NCBI GenBank assembly: GCA_025935735.1
Contig: JAICUS010000130.1
Location: forward strand, 1 to 12,107
Direction: 5' to 3'
Origin: Solirubrobacteraceae bacterium
GTDB lineage: Bacteria; Actinomycetota; Thermoleophilia; Solirubrobacterales; Solirubrobacteraceae
DNA: 12,107 bases
Of the stretch, positions 1 to 5,115 are shown in pieces. The notes beneath the pieces are model-generated. The model was not told where the DNA came from, did not search any database, and saw nothing but the letters and a program-made list of their open reading frames with translations. Within the stretch, counting starts at the first letter, position 1; each line of letters opens with the position of its first letter. A program made the position numbers and the translations under genes.

Positions 1-255
1 CAGCGACTGCTTGTCGTGGAAGTTCTTGACGTCCTCCACCGTGTCCGGCGAGACGCCCAGCACGGTCACGCCCGCGGCCTCGTAGTCGGCCCGGTGGTCC
101 CGGATGCCGCAGGCCTGCGTCGTGCAGCCGGGCGTATCCGCGCGGGGATAGAAGTAGAGGACGACGGTCTGCCCACGCAGCCCCGCCAGCGAGACGTCGT
201 CGCCGTCCTGGTCGGGCAACGTGAACTCCGGGGCCTGCTCGCCGACTTCGATCAT
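1..255 (-). CDS. bcp: Peroxiredoxin, PrxQ/Bcp type (C-terminus outside window)
   Basis: This is a thiol peroxidase that reduces hydrogen peroxide and organic hydroperoxides in the cytoplasm, normally recycled by thioredoxin. The 85 visible residues cover the N-terminal half of a family of about 150-160 residues. They show the AhpC/TSA-type start (MIEVGEQAPEFTLPDQDG), a FYPRADTPGC stretch and the active site. C44 in PGCTTQAC is the peroxidatic cysteine and C49 is the probable resolving cysteine. The C-x4-C spacing is typical of the PrxQ/Bcp subfamily. The ATG at 255 is chosen because family homology begins there and a purine-rich GGCGGAAG lies just upstream. The gene is transcribed leftward out of the window and is divergent from the unknown gene at 400. 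Two inverted repeats lie in its upstream region. The sequence directly supports the family; the electron donor is inferred from the family. Confidence 0.93.
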   Translation of the reverse strand, partial: MIEVGEQAPEFTLPDQDGDDVSLAGLRGQTVVLYFYPRADTPGCTTQACGIRDHRADYEAAGVTVLGVSPDTVEDVKNFHDKQSL

Positions 256-274
256 TCGCTTCCGCCTTCGGGTC

Positions 275-307
275 GAGATCCGGGATCTCCCATCAGCTTA
301 TGGGGAG
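275..307 (-). promoter_or_regulatory. Candidate peroxiredoxin promoter with two inverted repeats
   Basis: Two inverted repeats lie 20-52 nt upstream of the peroxiredoxin start. The first is a perfect 15-nt palindrome, GAGATCC-G-GGATCTC (275-289). The second has arms CCCAT (289-293) and ATGGG (300-304) around CAGCTT. Read on the minus strand, the second repeat carries a -10-like TAAGCT (300 down to 295). This would place the transcription start near 288, inside the first palindrome. The arrangement suits a repressor operator or a 5'-UTR hairpin. No -35 element is obvious. The inverted repeats are seen directly; promoter and operator roles are inferred. Confidence 0.4.
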
Positions 308-399
308 AACGCCTCATGGACCGGCCGCGCGGCGCGCCGTAGGTTCGCGGCGGGTGATCACCAGCCATCCGCCCCGCAGCACTCGAAAGCGAGCACCTC

Positions 400-918
400 A
401 TGCACGAGCCCCAGCAGGTCGACCTCCTGCGCGCCAACCGCACCCTCATCTACTCGGCCCACGGGTCGCACCCGGAGTCGATGAACCACCTCGGCAGCGA
501 GAACGCCGACATCCTCCTGATCACCGGCCCCGCCGGCTCGGTCGTCACCGCGTACGACGACCAGCTCTACCGGACCGGGCAGAACTCGGTGACGATCACC
601 AAGACGGTGGCCGAGCCGATCGAGGTCGACATCGCCCGCAACTTCCTCTCCGGCGAGCTGCACAACGGCGTCTACCACGGCCGCGCCGCCGGCTACGAGT
701 GGATCCTGGCCAAGCAGATCCACCACGACGGCTGGTTCGACGCCATCCGCGACGGATGGGACGCCGTCAAGCAGCTGCTCAGCGAGAGCAGCGACGCCGC
801 GCTGAAGTTCGTCGCGTTCGGCGCGGGCCTCGTCGAGGGCTACATCTTCCCGTCCAGCGGCACCAGCGACAACAACCGCGTCGACAACCTGTCGAGCCTC
901 CGCTTCGGCACGGCCTAG
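400..918 (+). CDS. Hypothetical protein, 172 aa, unrecognised
   Basis: I do not recognise this protein. It is judged real because nearly every codon ends in G or C across the frame, as in the surrounding genes, and because it fits cleanly between its neighbours. No signal peptide or clear membrane helix is visible. Residues 35-80 look like beta-strand-rich sequence (ADILLITGPAGSVVTAYDDQ, then SVTITKTVAEPIEVDIA). Residues 98-150 look helical and amphipathic, with repeated aromatic residues (GYEWILAKQ, DGWFDAIRDGWDAVKQLL, LKFVAFGAGLVEGYIF). The tail from about 151 is polar and probably disordered. There is no strong Shine-Dalgarno sequence; GCGAG lies about 8 nt before the ATG. A -10-like TAGGTT sits at 340-345. 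A later in-frame ATG (codon 28) is possible but would remove well-behaved codons. It is monocistronic, divergent from the peroxiredoxin and convergent with the DNA glycosylase. Confidence 0.75.
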   Translation: MHEPQQVDLLRANRTLIYSAHGSHPESMNHLGSENADILLITGPAGSVVTAYDDQLYRTGQNSVTITKTVAEPIEVDIARNFLSGELHNGVYHGRAAGYEWILAKQIHHDGWFDAIRDGWDAVKQLLSESSDAALKFVAFGAGLVEGYIFPSSGTSDNNRVDNLSSLRFGTA

Positions 919-924
919 GACCAG

Positions 925-979
925 CGAGGACCGCCGGCCCGCGCGTCACTTCAACAGGCGCGAGAGCCGGCGGTCCTTG
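925..979. terminator. Compound stem-loop between convergent genes
   Basis: AGGACCGCCGGC (927-938) is perfectly complementary to GCCGGCGGTCCT (966-977), and a G-T and a C-G pair extend the stem outward. Inside the loop a second 5-bp stem forms (CGCGC 940-944 with GCGCG 958-962). The structure begins just after the unknown gene's stop and includes the last codons and stop of the DNA glycosylase, so either transcript could fold it. There is no T-tract, as is common for hairpins at gene ends in high-GC genomes. The stem is certain from the sequence; termination is inferred. Confidence 0.5.
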
Positions 980-1815
980 AGGATCCGGCCCTCGGTCTGG
1001 CAGTGCGGGCAGTAGGTCATCACGTAGTCCTCGTAGAAGACCGCCTCCAGCACCGTCTCGCAGCGCGGGCACGGCTCGCCCTGGTGGGCGTGCACGCGCG
1101 TCGGCTTGGGGAACTTCTCCGGCAGCGGGAGCGCGACGCGCTCCTCGTAGACGTCCAGGACGCGGCCGAGCTCGGAGATCATCGCCTCGCGCAGCGCGGC
1201 GGCCTCGCGCGCGGACAGGTCGTCGCCGCGCTTGAACGGCGAGAGCTTGGCGCAGTGCAGGATCTCGTCGACCCAGGTGCGGCCGATGCCGGCGATCACC
1301 TGCTGGTCGCGCAGCAGCGAGTGCAGGGGCCGCGGCACGGCCAGGGTCTCCTCCAGCGAGGCCGGCGGGTCCGGCCAGGCCTCCGGGCCGAGCGTGCGCA
1401 GCGAGTCCTCGGCCTCCAGCCCGTCGAGCGTGAGCAGCTTGATCCAGGCCGCCTGCTTGGTGCCGAACTCGCGCAGGCGCAGCTCGCGGGGGTGGGTGGG
1501 ATCCTCGATCCGGATGAGCACCCGCGAGGTCTTGTCGCGCAGCGAGCCGCGCTTGTCATAGAGGATCAGCCGCCCGGCGGACATCAGGTGCATCAGCAGG
1601 GTCAGCGGGCCGTGGCCGGGCGCGTCGGCCTCCAGCAGCAGCAGCTTGCCGCGGCGGCGGACATCGGAGAACGTGGCGCCCTCGAGCGCGTGCAGCGGCG
1701 GGTCGAACGTCTTGAGGACGTTGATGCCCGGCGTGAGGATCGACTCGATGCGCTCGCCCGGGAGCGCATCGCCGAGGCGGCGGGCGACGATCTCCATCTC
1801 GGGCAGCTCGGGCAC
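946..1815 (-). CDS. Fpg/Nei-family DNA glycosylase (MutM-like), divergent active-site surroundings
   Basis: Base-excision repair enzyme that removes oxidised bases and cleaves the abasic site by beta/delta-elimination. The 289 residues are a normal length. Visible hallmarks are the N-terminal PELPE, with P2 as the nucleophile and E3 catalytic after Met removal, K57 in RRGKLLL, MHLMSAGRL at 75-83, REFG at 115-118, the helix-two-turn-helix segment at 174-187 and a C-terminal zinc finger (C249, C252, C269, C272) with x16 spacing. Two usually conserved DNA-contacting residues differ. The GxGN segment reads GIGRTW, with R179 in place of Asn. The zinc-finger Arg before the third cysteine aligns with Y264. 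Substrate preference (8-oxoG or oxidised pyrimidines) is therefore uncertain and no symbol is given. The start codon is GTG at 1815, fixed by the catalytic proline that must follow it. A -10-like TAGCGT ends 7 nt before it, suggesting a leaderless mRNA. Confidence 0.93.
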   Translation of the reverse strand: MPELPEMEIVARRLGDALPGERIESILTPGINVLKTFDPPLHALEGATFSDVRRRGKLLLLEADAPGHGPLTLLMHLMSAGRLILYDKRGSLRDKTSRVLIRIEDPTHPRELRLREFGTKQAAWIKLLTLDGLEAEDSLRTLGPEAWPDPPASLEETLAVPRPLHSLLRDQQVIAGIGRTWVDEILHCAKLSPFKRGDDLSAREAAALREAMISELGRVLDVYEERVALPLPEKFPKPTRVHAHQGEPCPRCETVLEAVFYEDYVMTYCPHCQTEGRILKDRRLSRLLK

Positions 1816-1822
1816 TTACGAA

Positions 1823-1832
1823 ACGCTAGCGT
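1823..1832. promoter_or_regulatory. Shared palindromic divergent promoter element
   Basis: The perfect palindrome ACGCTAGCGT lies in the 25-bp gap between the glycosylase GTG (1815) and the peptidase ATG (1841). It reads TAGCGT on both strands, a match to the TAnnnT core of a sigma-70-type -10 box. The two hexamers overlap on the central TA. The plus-strand hexamer ends 8 nt before its start codon and the minus-strand hexamer ends 7 nt before its own, so both mRNAs would start at or next to the start codon. No Shine-Dalgarno sequence fits in the gap. The palindrome and spacing are seen; promoter activity is inferred. Confidence 0.55.
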
Positions 1833-1840
1833 GCCAGGCC

Positions 1841-2968
1841 ATGGACGCCTGGATCGAGGCCGCCGCCGCGGACATCGCGCGCCGGGCGCCGCGGGAGCTG
1901 GAGGCGCTGGTGGCGGTGTCGTCGCCGTCGGGCGACGTGCACGGCGCGGAGGAGTGCGCGTCGGTCTGCGCGGTGCTGCTCCCGGACGAGGCGGAGATCG
2001 AGCGGGTCGAGTGCTCCTCGCCCGGCCACGCGCCCGACCTGCTCGCGCGGCTGCGGGGGACCGGCTCGCGGCGCGTGCTGCTGCTCGGTCACGTGGACAC
2101 CGTGATCGCGCACGCCGAGCACAAGCCGCTGGTCCGCGACGGCGAGCAGCTCGTGGGCTCGGGGACGATCGATATGAAGGGCGGCGACGTGCTGGCCGTC
2201 GCCGCCATGCGCGCGTTCGCCCGCCGCCCGGACGCGTACGGCGAGCTGGCGCTGCTGCTGGTGTGCGATGAGGAATGGCGGACCGCGCCGTTCGCCCACG
2301 TCGAGCGCTTCGCGGGCTGGGACGCCTGCCTGTGCTTCGAGGCCGGCGAGGTGGCCGGCGAGGCCGAGGGCGTGGTCGTGCGGCGCAAGGCGGCGGGGAC
2401 GATCCGCGTGCAGGCCCACGGCCGGACCGCCCACAGCGGCTCGGCGCCCGACCGCGGCCGCAACGCCCTGCTCGCGCTGGCCGCGGCCGCCCAGGCGGTG
2501 GCCGCCCGGCACGACCCGCAGGGCCCGGCGCATCTGACCGCGGTGCCGACGGTCATGCGCTCCGGCGACGCGTTCAACGTCGTCCCGGGCGCCGGCGAGC
2601 TGTTCTGCGACCTGCGCGCCGACGACCTGGACGCGATCGAGGCAGTCCTGCAGGCCGTCCCGGCGGAGATCGGCGGCGTGCGCCTGGAGGCCGAGCTGAT
2701 CCGCCGCTGGCCCGGAATGCACTCCGAGTCCCAGACGGCGGCGCTGCTGGCCCGCGCGGGCGAGCTGCTCGGCCGCCCGGTGGCCGCCGCGGCCCGCGGC
2801 GGGGCGAGCGACGCCAGCCACTTCGCCTCCTCGATCCCGATCACCGTCGACGGCCTCGGCCCGCGCGGCGGCAAGGCGCACAACCCCGAGGAGTTCGTCC
2901 TGGAGGCCTCGCTGCGGCCGCGCGCGGAGGTCGCGCTCGCGGTGATCGCGGCGGCGCTCGGCCATTGA
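1841..2968 (+). CDS. M20 family metallopeptidase, glutamate carboxypeptidase (CPG2)-like
   Basis: Zinc-dependent amidohydrolase or carboxypeptidase, probably cytoplasmic since no signal peptide is seen. All M20 landmarks are present in 375 residues, a usual length: GHVDTV (H84 and D86), GSGTIDMKGG with the metal-bridging D111, DEEW with catalytic E144 and metal ligand E145, CFEAGE (E167) and AHNPEEF (H347 ligand). The lid/dimerisation domain follows at about residues 178-290, beginning with the RRKAAGTI and GRTAHSG segments. The overall layout resembles carboxypeptidase G2 and related peptidases acting on C-terminal glutamate or similar substrates. The actual substrate cannot be read from sequence. 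The ATG at 1841 is chosen because homology starts there and because it lies 8 nt after a -10-like hexamer. The longer open frame upstream would run through the divergent glycosylase gene. It ends at a convergent hairpin. Confidence 0.92.
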   Translation: MDAWIEAAAADIARRAPRELEALVAVSSPSGDVHGAEECASVCAVLLPDEAEIERVECSSPGHAPDLLARLRGTGSRRVLLLGHVDTVIAHAEHKPLVRDGEQLVGSGTIDMKGGDVLAVAAMRAFARRPDAYGELALLLVCDEEWRTAPFAHVERFAGWDACLCFEAGEVAGEAEGVVVRRKAAGTIRVQAHGRTAHSGSAPDRGRNALLALAAAAQAVAARHDPQGPAHLTAVPTVMRSGDAFNVVPGAGELFCDLRADDLDAIEAVLQAVPAEIGGVRLEAELIRRWPGMHSESQTAALLARAGELLGRPVAAAARGGASDASHFASSIPITVDGLGPRGGKAHNPEEFVLEASLRPRAEVALAVIAAALGH

Positions 2969-2972
2969 CGCG

Positions 2973-2989
2973 GCGGGGTCGCTCCCCGC
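2973..2989. terminator. Hairpin between convergent genes
   Basis: GCGGGG (2973-2978) pairs perfectly with CCCCGC (2984-2989) around the 5-nt loop TCGCT. It sits in the 27-bp gap between the stop codons of the M20 peptidase and the SixA-like phosphatase, so it could end transcripts from both directions. There is no T-tract on either strand. The hairpin is seen directly and termination is inferred from placement. Confidence 0.5.
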
Positions 2990-2995
2990 GCGCCG

Positions 2996-3478
2996 TCAGC
3001 GGTCGAGTGAGCGGGCGAGGGCCTCGAGCTCGCGCGGGCGCATGAGCACGAGCAGCTCGCCGGAGTCGCGCTCCACCCGCACCGCGGCCACGCCGCCCTT
3101 CTTGAAGTCCACCCGGCCGCCGGTGAGGTCGTAGACCACCTGGGAGAAGCTCGGCTCGTGGCCGACCGCCAAGACCCGGGCCTCGGCGTCGTGGGGCAGC
3201 AGCAGCTCCAGCGCGGCGTCGCGGGAGAAGCCGTGGGCAAGCGCGGCGGCCTCCTCGGGCTCGATGTTCAGCGCCTCGCAGGCCAGCTCGGCCGTCTCGC
3301 GCGCGCGGACCTTCGGGCTCGTGTAGCAGGCGGCGAACTCGACGTTCAGGGCGGCCAGCGCGATCCCCGCCGCCTCGGACTGCCGGCGCCCGCGCGGCGT
3401 GAGCTCGCGCTCGTCGTCGAGCTTGGAATCGTGCGGCACGGCCTCGCCGTGCCGCAGCAGCCAGAGTTGCGGCGCCAT
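2996..3478 (-). CDS. sixA: SixA-like phosphohistidine phosphatase
   Basis: Small histidine-phosphatase-superfamily enzyme of 160 residues, the size of single-domain SixA proteins. The N-terminal WLLRHGEA motif holds R9, the phosphorylated H10 and G11. The TSPKVRARETA segment (53-63) supplies a phosphate-pocket arginine at R58, and VGHEPSF (105-111) contributes the second catalytic H107. E. coli SixA removes phosphate from histidine of phosphotransfer proteins. Whether that is the substrate here is not shown, and related small family members act on other phosphoesters. The gene lies 13 nt downstream of the PRC-barrel gene on the same strand and is probably co-transcribed. No Shine-Dalgarno sequence precedes the ATG. 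A TAAGCT hexamer overlapping the upstream gene's stop codon could give it its own nearly leaderless transcript. It is convergent with the M20 peptidase. Confidence 0.9.
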   Translation of the reverse strand: MAPQLWLLRHGEAVPHDSKLDDERELTPRGRRQSEAAGIALAALNVEFAACYTSPKVRARETAELACEALNIEPEEAAALAHGFSRDAALELLLPHDAEARVLAVGHEPSFSQVVYDLTGGRVDFKKGGVAAVRVERDSGELLVLMRPRELEALARSLDR

Positions 3479-3488
3479 TACGGCGCCG

Positions 3489-3494
3489 AGCTTA
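3489..3494 (-). promoter_or_regulatory. Possible -10 element for the SixA-like gene
   Basis: Read on the minus strand this is TAAGCT, overlapping the TAA stop of the PRC-barrel gene and ending 10 nt before the phosphatase ATG. It matches the TAnnnT pattern seen ahead of other starts in the window. Because a stop codon supplies the TA, chance is a real alternative. Confidence 0.25.
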
Positions 3495-3815
3495 CGCGAA
3501 GACCGCGGGCTCCTCGAAGCGCCAGTAGCTGCGCGCGCGGTCCGGGTCCTCGACGGCGTGGCGGCCGTCGCTGAGCGCGGGCGAGTCCTCGACCTGCCAG
3601 GCGCTGAACGGCGTGCGCAGGCCGTAGGCGTCGAGCCAGGCCACGTCGAGCGAGAGCAGCCGCTTGGCGCCGAACGCGCCGGCCAGCCGCACCACCGCCA
3701 TCTCGACGGTGCCGCCGTCGAACGGGTACGTGTCCACGACGTCGCCGACGAAGCGGCCGTCGGTGTCGTAGACCTCCTGGCCGAGAAGGCCGTATCGCGT
3801 CCATCGCATCCGCAT
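3492..3815 (-). CDS. PRC-barrel domain protein, 107 aa
   Basis: Small single-domain protein with a PRC-barrel-like pattern. It has GLLGQEVYDTDGRFVGDVVD (9-28), the typical G-x-V-x-D-x-D-G-x-x-V-G-x-V opening, then a strand pattern VEMAVVRL (37-44) and RLLSLDVAWLD (52-62), and a WQVEDSPAL segment (73-81) like the end of PRC-barrel domains. Such domains occur in RimM and photosynthetic reaction-centre H subunits and as stand-alone proteins of mostly unknown role. The tail from about residue 85 is charged and holds two tryptophan/phenylalanine-rich turns. There is no signal peptide or membrane helix. The start is either the ATG at 3815 or the one two codons in; no Shine-Dalgarno sequence distinguishes them. 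It is the first gene of a probable two-gene unit with the SixA-like phosphatase and is divergent from the kinase at 3884. Confidence 0.78.
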   Translation of the reverse strand: MRMRWTRYGLLGQEVYDTDGRFVGDVVDTYPFDGGTVEMAVVRLAGAFGAKRLLSLDVAWLDAYGLRTPFSAWQVEDSPALSDGRHAVEDPDRARSYWRFEEPAVFA

Positions 3816-3868
3816 GGCACAACAGATCGGCGCCGGGCCCGCAAGGGGAGACCGGGTCCAGACCCCAA

Positions 3869-3874
3869 TAGCAT
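3869..3874 (+). promoter_or_regulatory. Candidate -10 element for the APH-fold kinase
   Basis: TAGCAT lies 9 nt before the GTG start at 3884 in an otherwise very GC-rich stretch, and there is no Shine-Dalgarno sequence. The spacing would put transcription start within about 0-3 nt of the GTG. The overlapping minus-strand hexamer TATTGG (3870 down to 3865) could drive the divergent PRC-barrel gene with a leader of about 45 nt. No -35 element was seen. Confidence 0.4.
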
Positions 3875-3883
3875 TCGCGCGCG

Positions 3884-4933
3884 GTGACCGCGATCGTGGA
3901 CACGCCGGAGCAGGCCGCCGCGCTCCCGCGCCCGCCGCTGCTCGTCCGGCGCCCGCTCGAGGCGTTCCTGGACGCCCACGGGCTGGGCACGGGCGAGCTG
4001 ACCGGCGAGCCGGTGGGCGAGGGGCACTCGAACGTCACGTACCTGATCCGCCGCGACGGCGGCGAGTGGGTGCTGCGGCGGCCCCCGCGGCCGCCGCTGC
4101 CGCCGAGCGCCCACGACGTGCTGCGCGAGGCGTTCCTGCTGCGCGCGCTGGAGGGCACGGCCGTGCGGGTGCCGAAGGTGCTCGCGACCTGCGAGGACGA
4201 CAGCGTGATCGGCGCGCCGTTCTACGTGATGGAGCGCGTCGCCGGCCACGTGATCACCACCGACCTGCCGGAGGGCCTGGACGGCCCGGGGCTCGCCGCC
4301 GAGCTGATCGACGCGCTGGTGGAGATCCACGCCGTCGACTGGCGGGCGCAAGGGCTGGAGGGCTTCGGCAAGCCGACCGGCTACCTGGAGCGCCAGCTGC
4401 GGCGCTTCGGGGGGCTGTGGGAGCACAACAAGACCCGCGAGGTGCCCGCGGTCGACAAGGTCACGGCCTGGCTGGCCGAGAACCTGCCGCCATCGGGTCC
4501 CGCGACGATCGTCCACGGCGACTACAGGCTCGGCAACGTGATGTTCGCCCCCGCCGTGCCGGCGCGGCTGGTGGCGATCTTCGACTGGGAGCTGGCCACC
4601 ATCGGCGACCCGCTGGCCGACCTGGGCTACCTGCTGACCACCTGGGTGCAGGCCGGCGACCCGGAGGGCGTCATCACCTCGCTCGGCCTGGTCACCCGCC
4701 GGCCCGGCTTCCCCGCCCGCGAGGAGCTCGTGGCCCGCTACGAGGAGCGCTCCGGGCGGTCGATGTCGGACGTCCGCTGGTACTCGGCGCTCGCCCAGTG
4801 GAAGTCGGCGATCTTCCTCGAGGGCTCCTACAAGCGCCGGCTCGCCGGCACCACCGACGACCCCTTCTTCGACACGCTGAAGGAGGGCGTCCCGGAGATC
4901 GCCGAGCGCGCGTGGGGGCTCGCCCGAAGTTGA
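3884..4933 (+). CDS. APH-fold phosphotransferase, ACAD10/11-like family
   Basis: A 349-residue protein with the aminoglycoside-phosphotransferase/choline-kinase fold. It shows a nucleotide loop GEGHSNVTY (45-53), the VLRRPPRP strand (63-70), the Brenner-type catalytic motif HGDYRLGN (211-218, with D213 and N218) and the metal-binding FDWELATIGDPLADLGYL (233-250, with D234). The RRPP segment and the long FDWELATIGDPLADLGYL stretch are typical of the phosphotransferases that resemble the kinase domain of ACAD10/ACAD11. These phosphorylate 4-hydroxyacyl-CoA in animals and often sit near acyl-CoA dehydrogenase genes in bacteria. No acyl-CoA dehydrogenase is visible here, so the substrate is inferred only from the family. 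Antibiotic resistance is unlikely for this subfamily. The start is GTG at 3884. The gene is followed by a hairpin and then the sigma factor gene 182 bp downstream. Confidence 0.88.
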   Translation: MTAIVDTPEQAAALPRPPLLVRRPLEAFLDAHGLGTGELTGEPVGEGHSNVTYLIRRDGGEWVLRRPPRPPLPPSAHDVLREAFLLRALEGTAVRVPKVLATCEDDSVIGAPFYVMERVAGHVITTDLPEGLDGPGLAAELIDALVEIHAVDWRAQGLEGFGKPTGYLERQLRRFGGLWEHNKTREVPAVDKVTAWLAENLPPSGPATIVHGDYRLGNVMFAPAVPARLVAIFDWELATIGDPLADLGYLLTTWVQAGDPEGVITSLGLVTRRPGFPAREELVARYEERSGRSMSDVRWYSALAQWKSAIFLEGSYKRRLAGTTDDPFFDTLKEGVPEIAERAWGLARS

Positions 4934-4942
4934 CAACGTGGA

Positions 4943-4959
4943 CATCGCCTGACGCGATG
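4943..4959 (+). terminator. Possible terminator hairpin after the kinase gene
   Basis: CATCGC (4943-4948) pairs with GCGATG (4954-4959) around the loop CTGAC, starting 9 nt after the kinase stop codon. The stem is only 6 bp and no T-tract follows directly; a TTTT lies about 23 nt further on. Its right arm overlaps the direct repeats described next, so it could instead be part of a regulatory site. Confidence 0.35.
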
Positions 4960-4984
4960 ACAGTTGCCTGACGTTCGACAGCTT
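4947..4984. repeat. Two tandem 19-bp imperfect direct repeats upstream of the sigma factor gene
   Basis: GCCTGACGCGATGACAGTT (4947-4965) is followed immediately by GCCTGACGTTCGACAGCTT (4966-4984). The first 8 bases are identical, and the GACAG core is shared with a one-base shift. The repeats lie between the kinase stop and the sigma factor start, about 130 nt before the latter. Tandem sites of about two helical turns suit a DNA-binding regulator, but no partner is known. The remaining gap (4985-5101) shows no convincing promoter to me. Confidence 0.35.
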
Positions 4985-5101
4985 TTCCGCGCCATCTGGA
5001 CGCATGTCTGACTTTCGCCCGGGGCGTCCACGTGGGAGGCTAGCCCCGACTCCGTCACGGATGGCGGAGACTCGGACGAAGAGCAGGAGCGCTCATCTCT
5101 C

Positions 5102-5106
5102 AAGGA
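5102..5106 (+). promoter_or_regulatory. Ribosome binding site of the sigma factor gene
   Basis: AAGGA lies 9 nt before the GTG at 5116. It is one of only two clear Shine-Dalgarno sequences in the window and it decides the start of the sigma gene, which otherwise has no ATG at a sensible position. Confidence 0.6.
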
Positions 5107-5115
5107 ACGGGACAG

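Noticed and set aside
1646..1840. N-terminal extension of the M20 peptidase frame
   Set aside because: It lies antisense within the glycosylase gene. Homology and the putative promoter both place the start at the ATG at 1841.
3884..4933. Antibiotic-resistance kinase
   Set aside because: The fold is shared with aminoglycoside phosphotransferases, but the RRPP and FDWELATIGDPLADLGYL segments point to the ACAD10/11-like metabolic branch.
4930..4935. TTGACA, a perfect -35 consensus at the end of the kinase gene
   Set aside because: It overlaps the kinase stop codon, and no -10-like TAnnnT lies at a suitable distance downstream.
2996..5005. A 669-codon open frame on the minus strand across the phosphatase, PRC-barrel and kinase genes
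   Set aside because: Only its last 160 codons (the SixA-like phosphatase) have protein-like sequence. The rest is antisense or out of frame to genes with clear motifs, as expected in GC-rich DNA where stop codons are rare.
5104..5108. GGAAC resembling an ECF sigma -35 element just before the sigma gene
   Set aside because: It coincides with the ribosome binding site, and a matching -10 would fall inside the coding region, so autoregulation from it is not supported.
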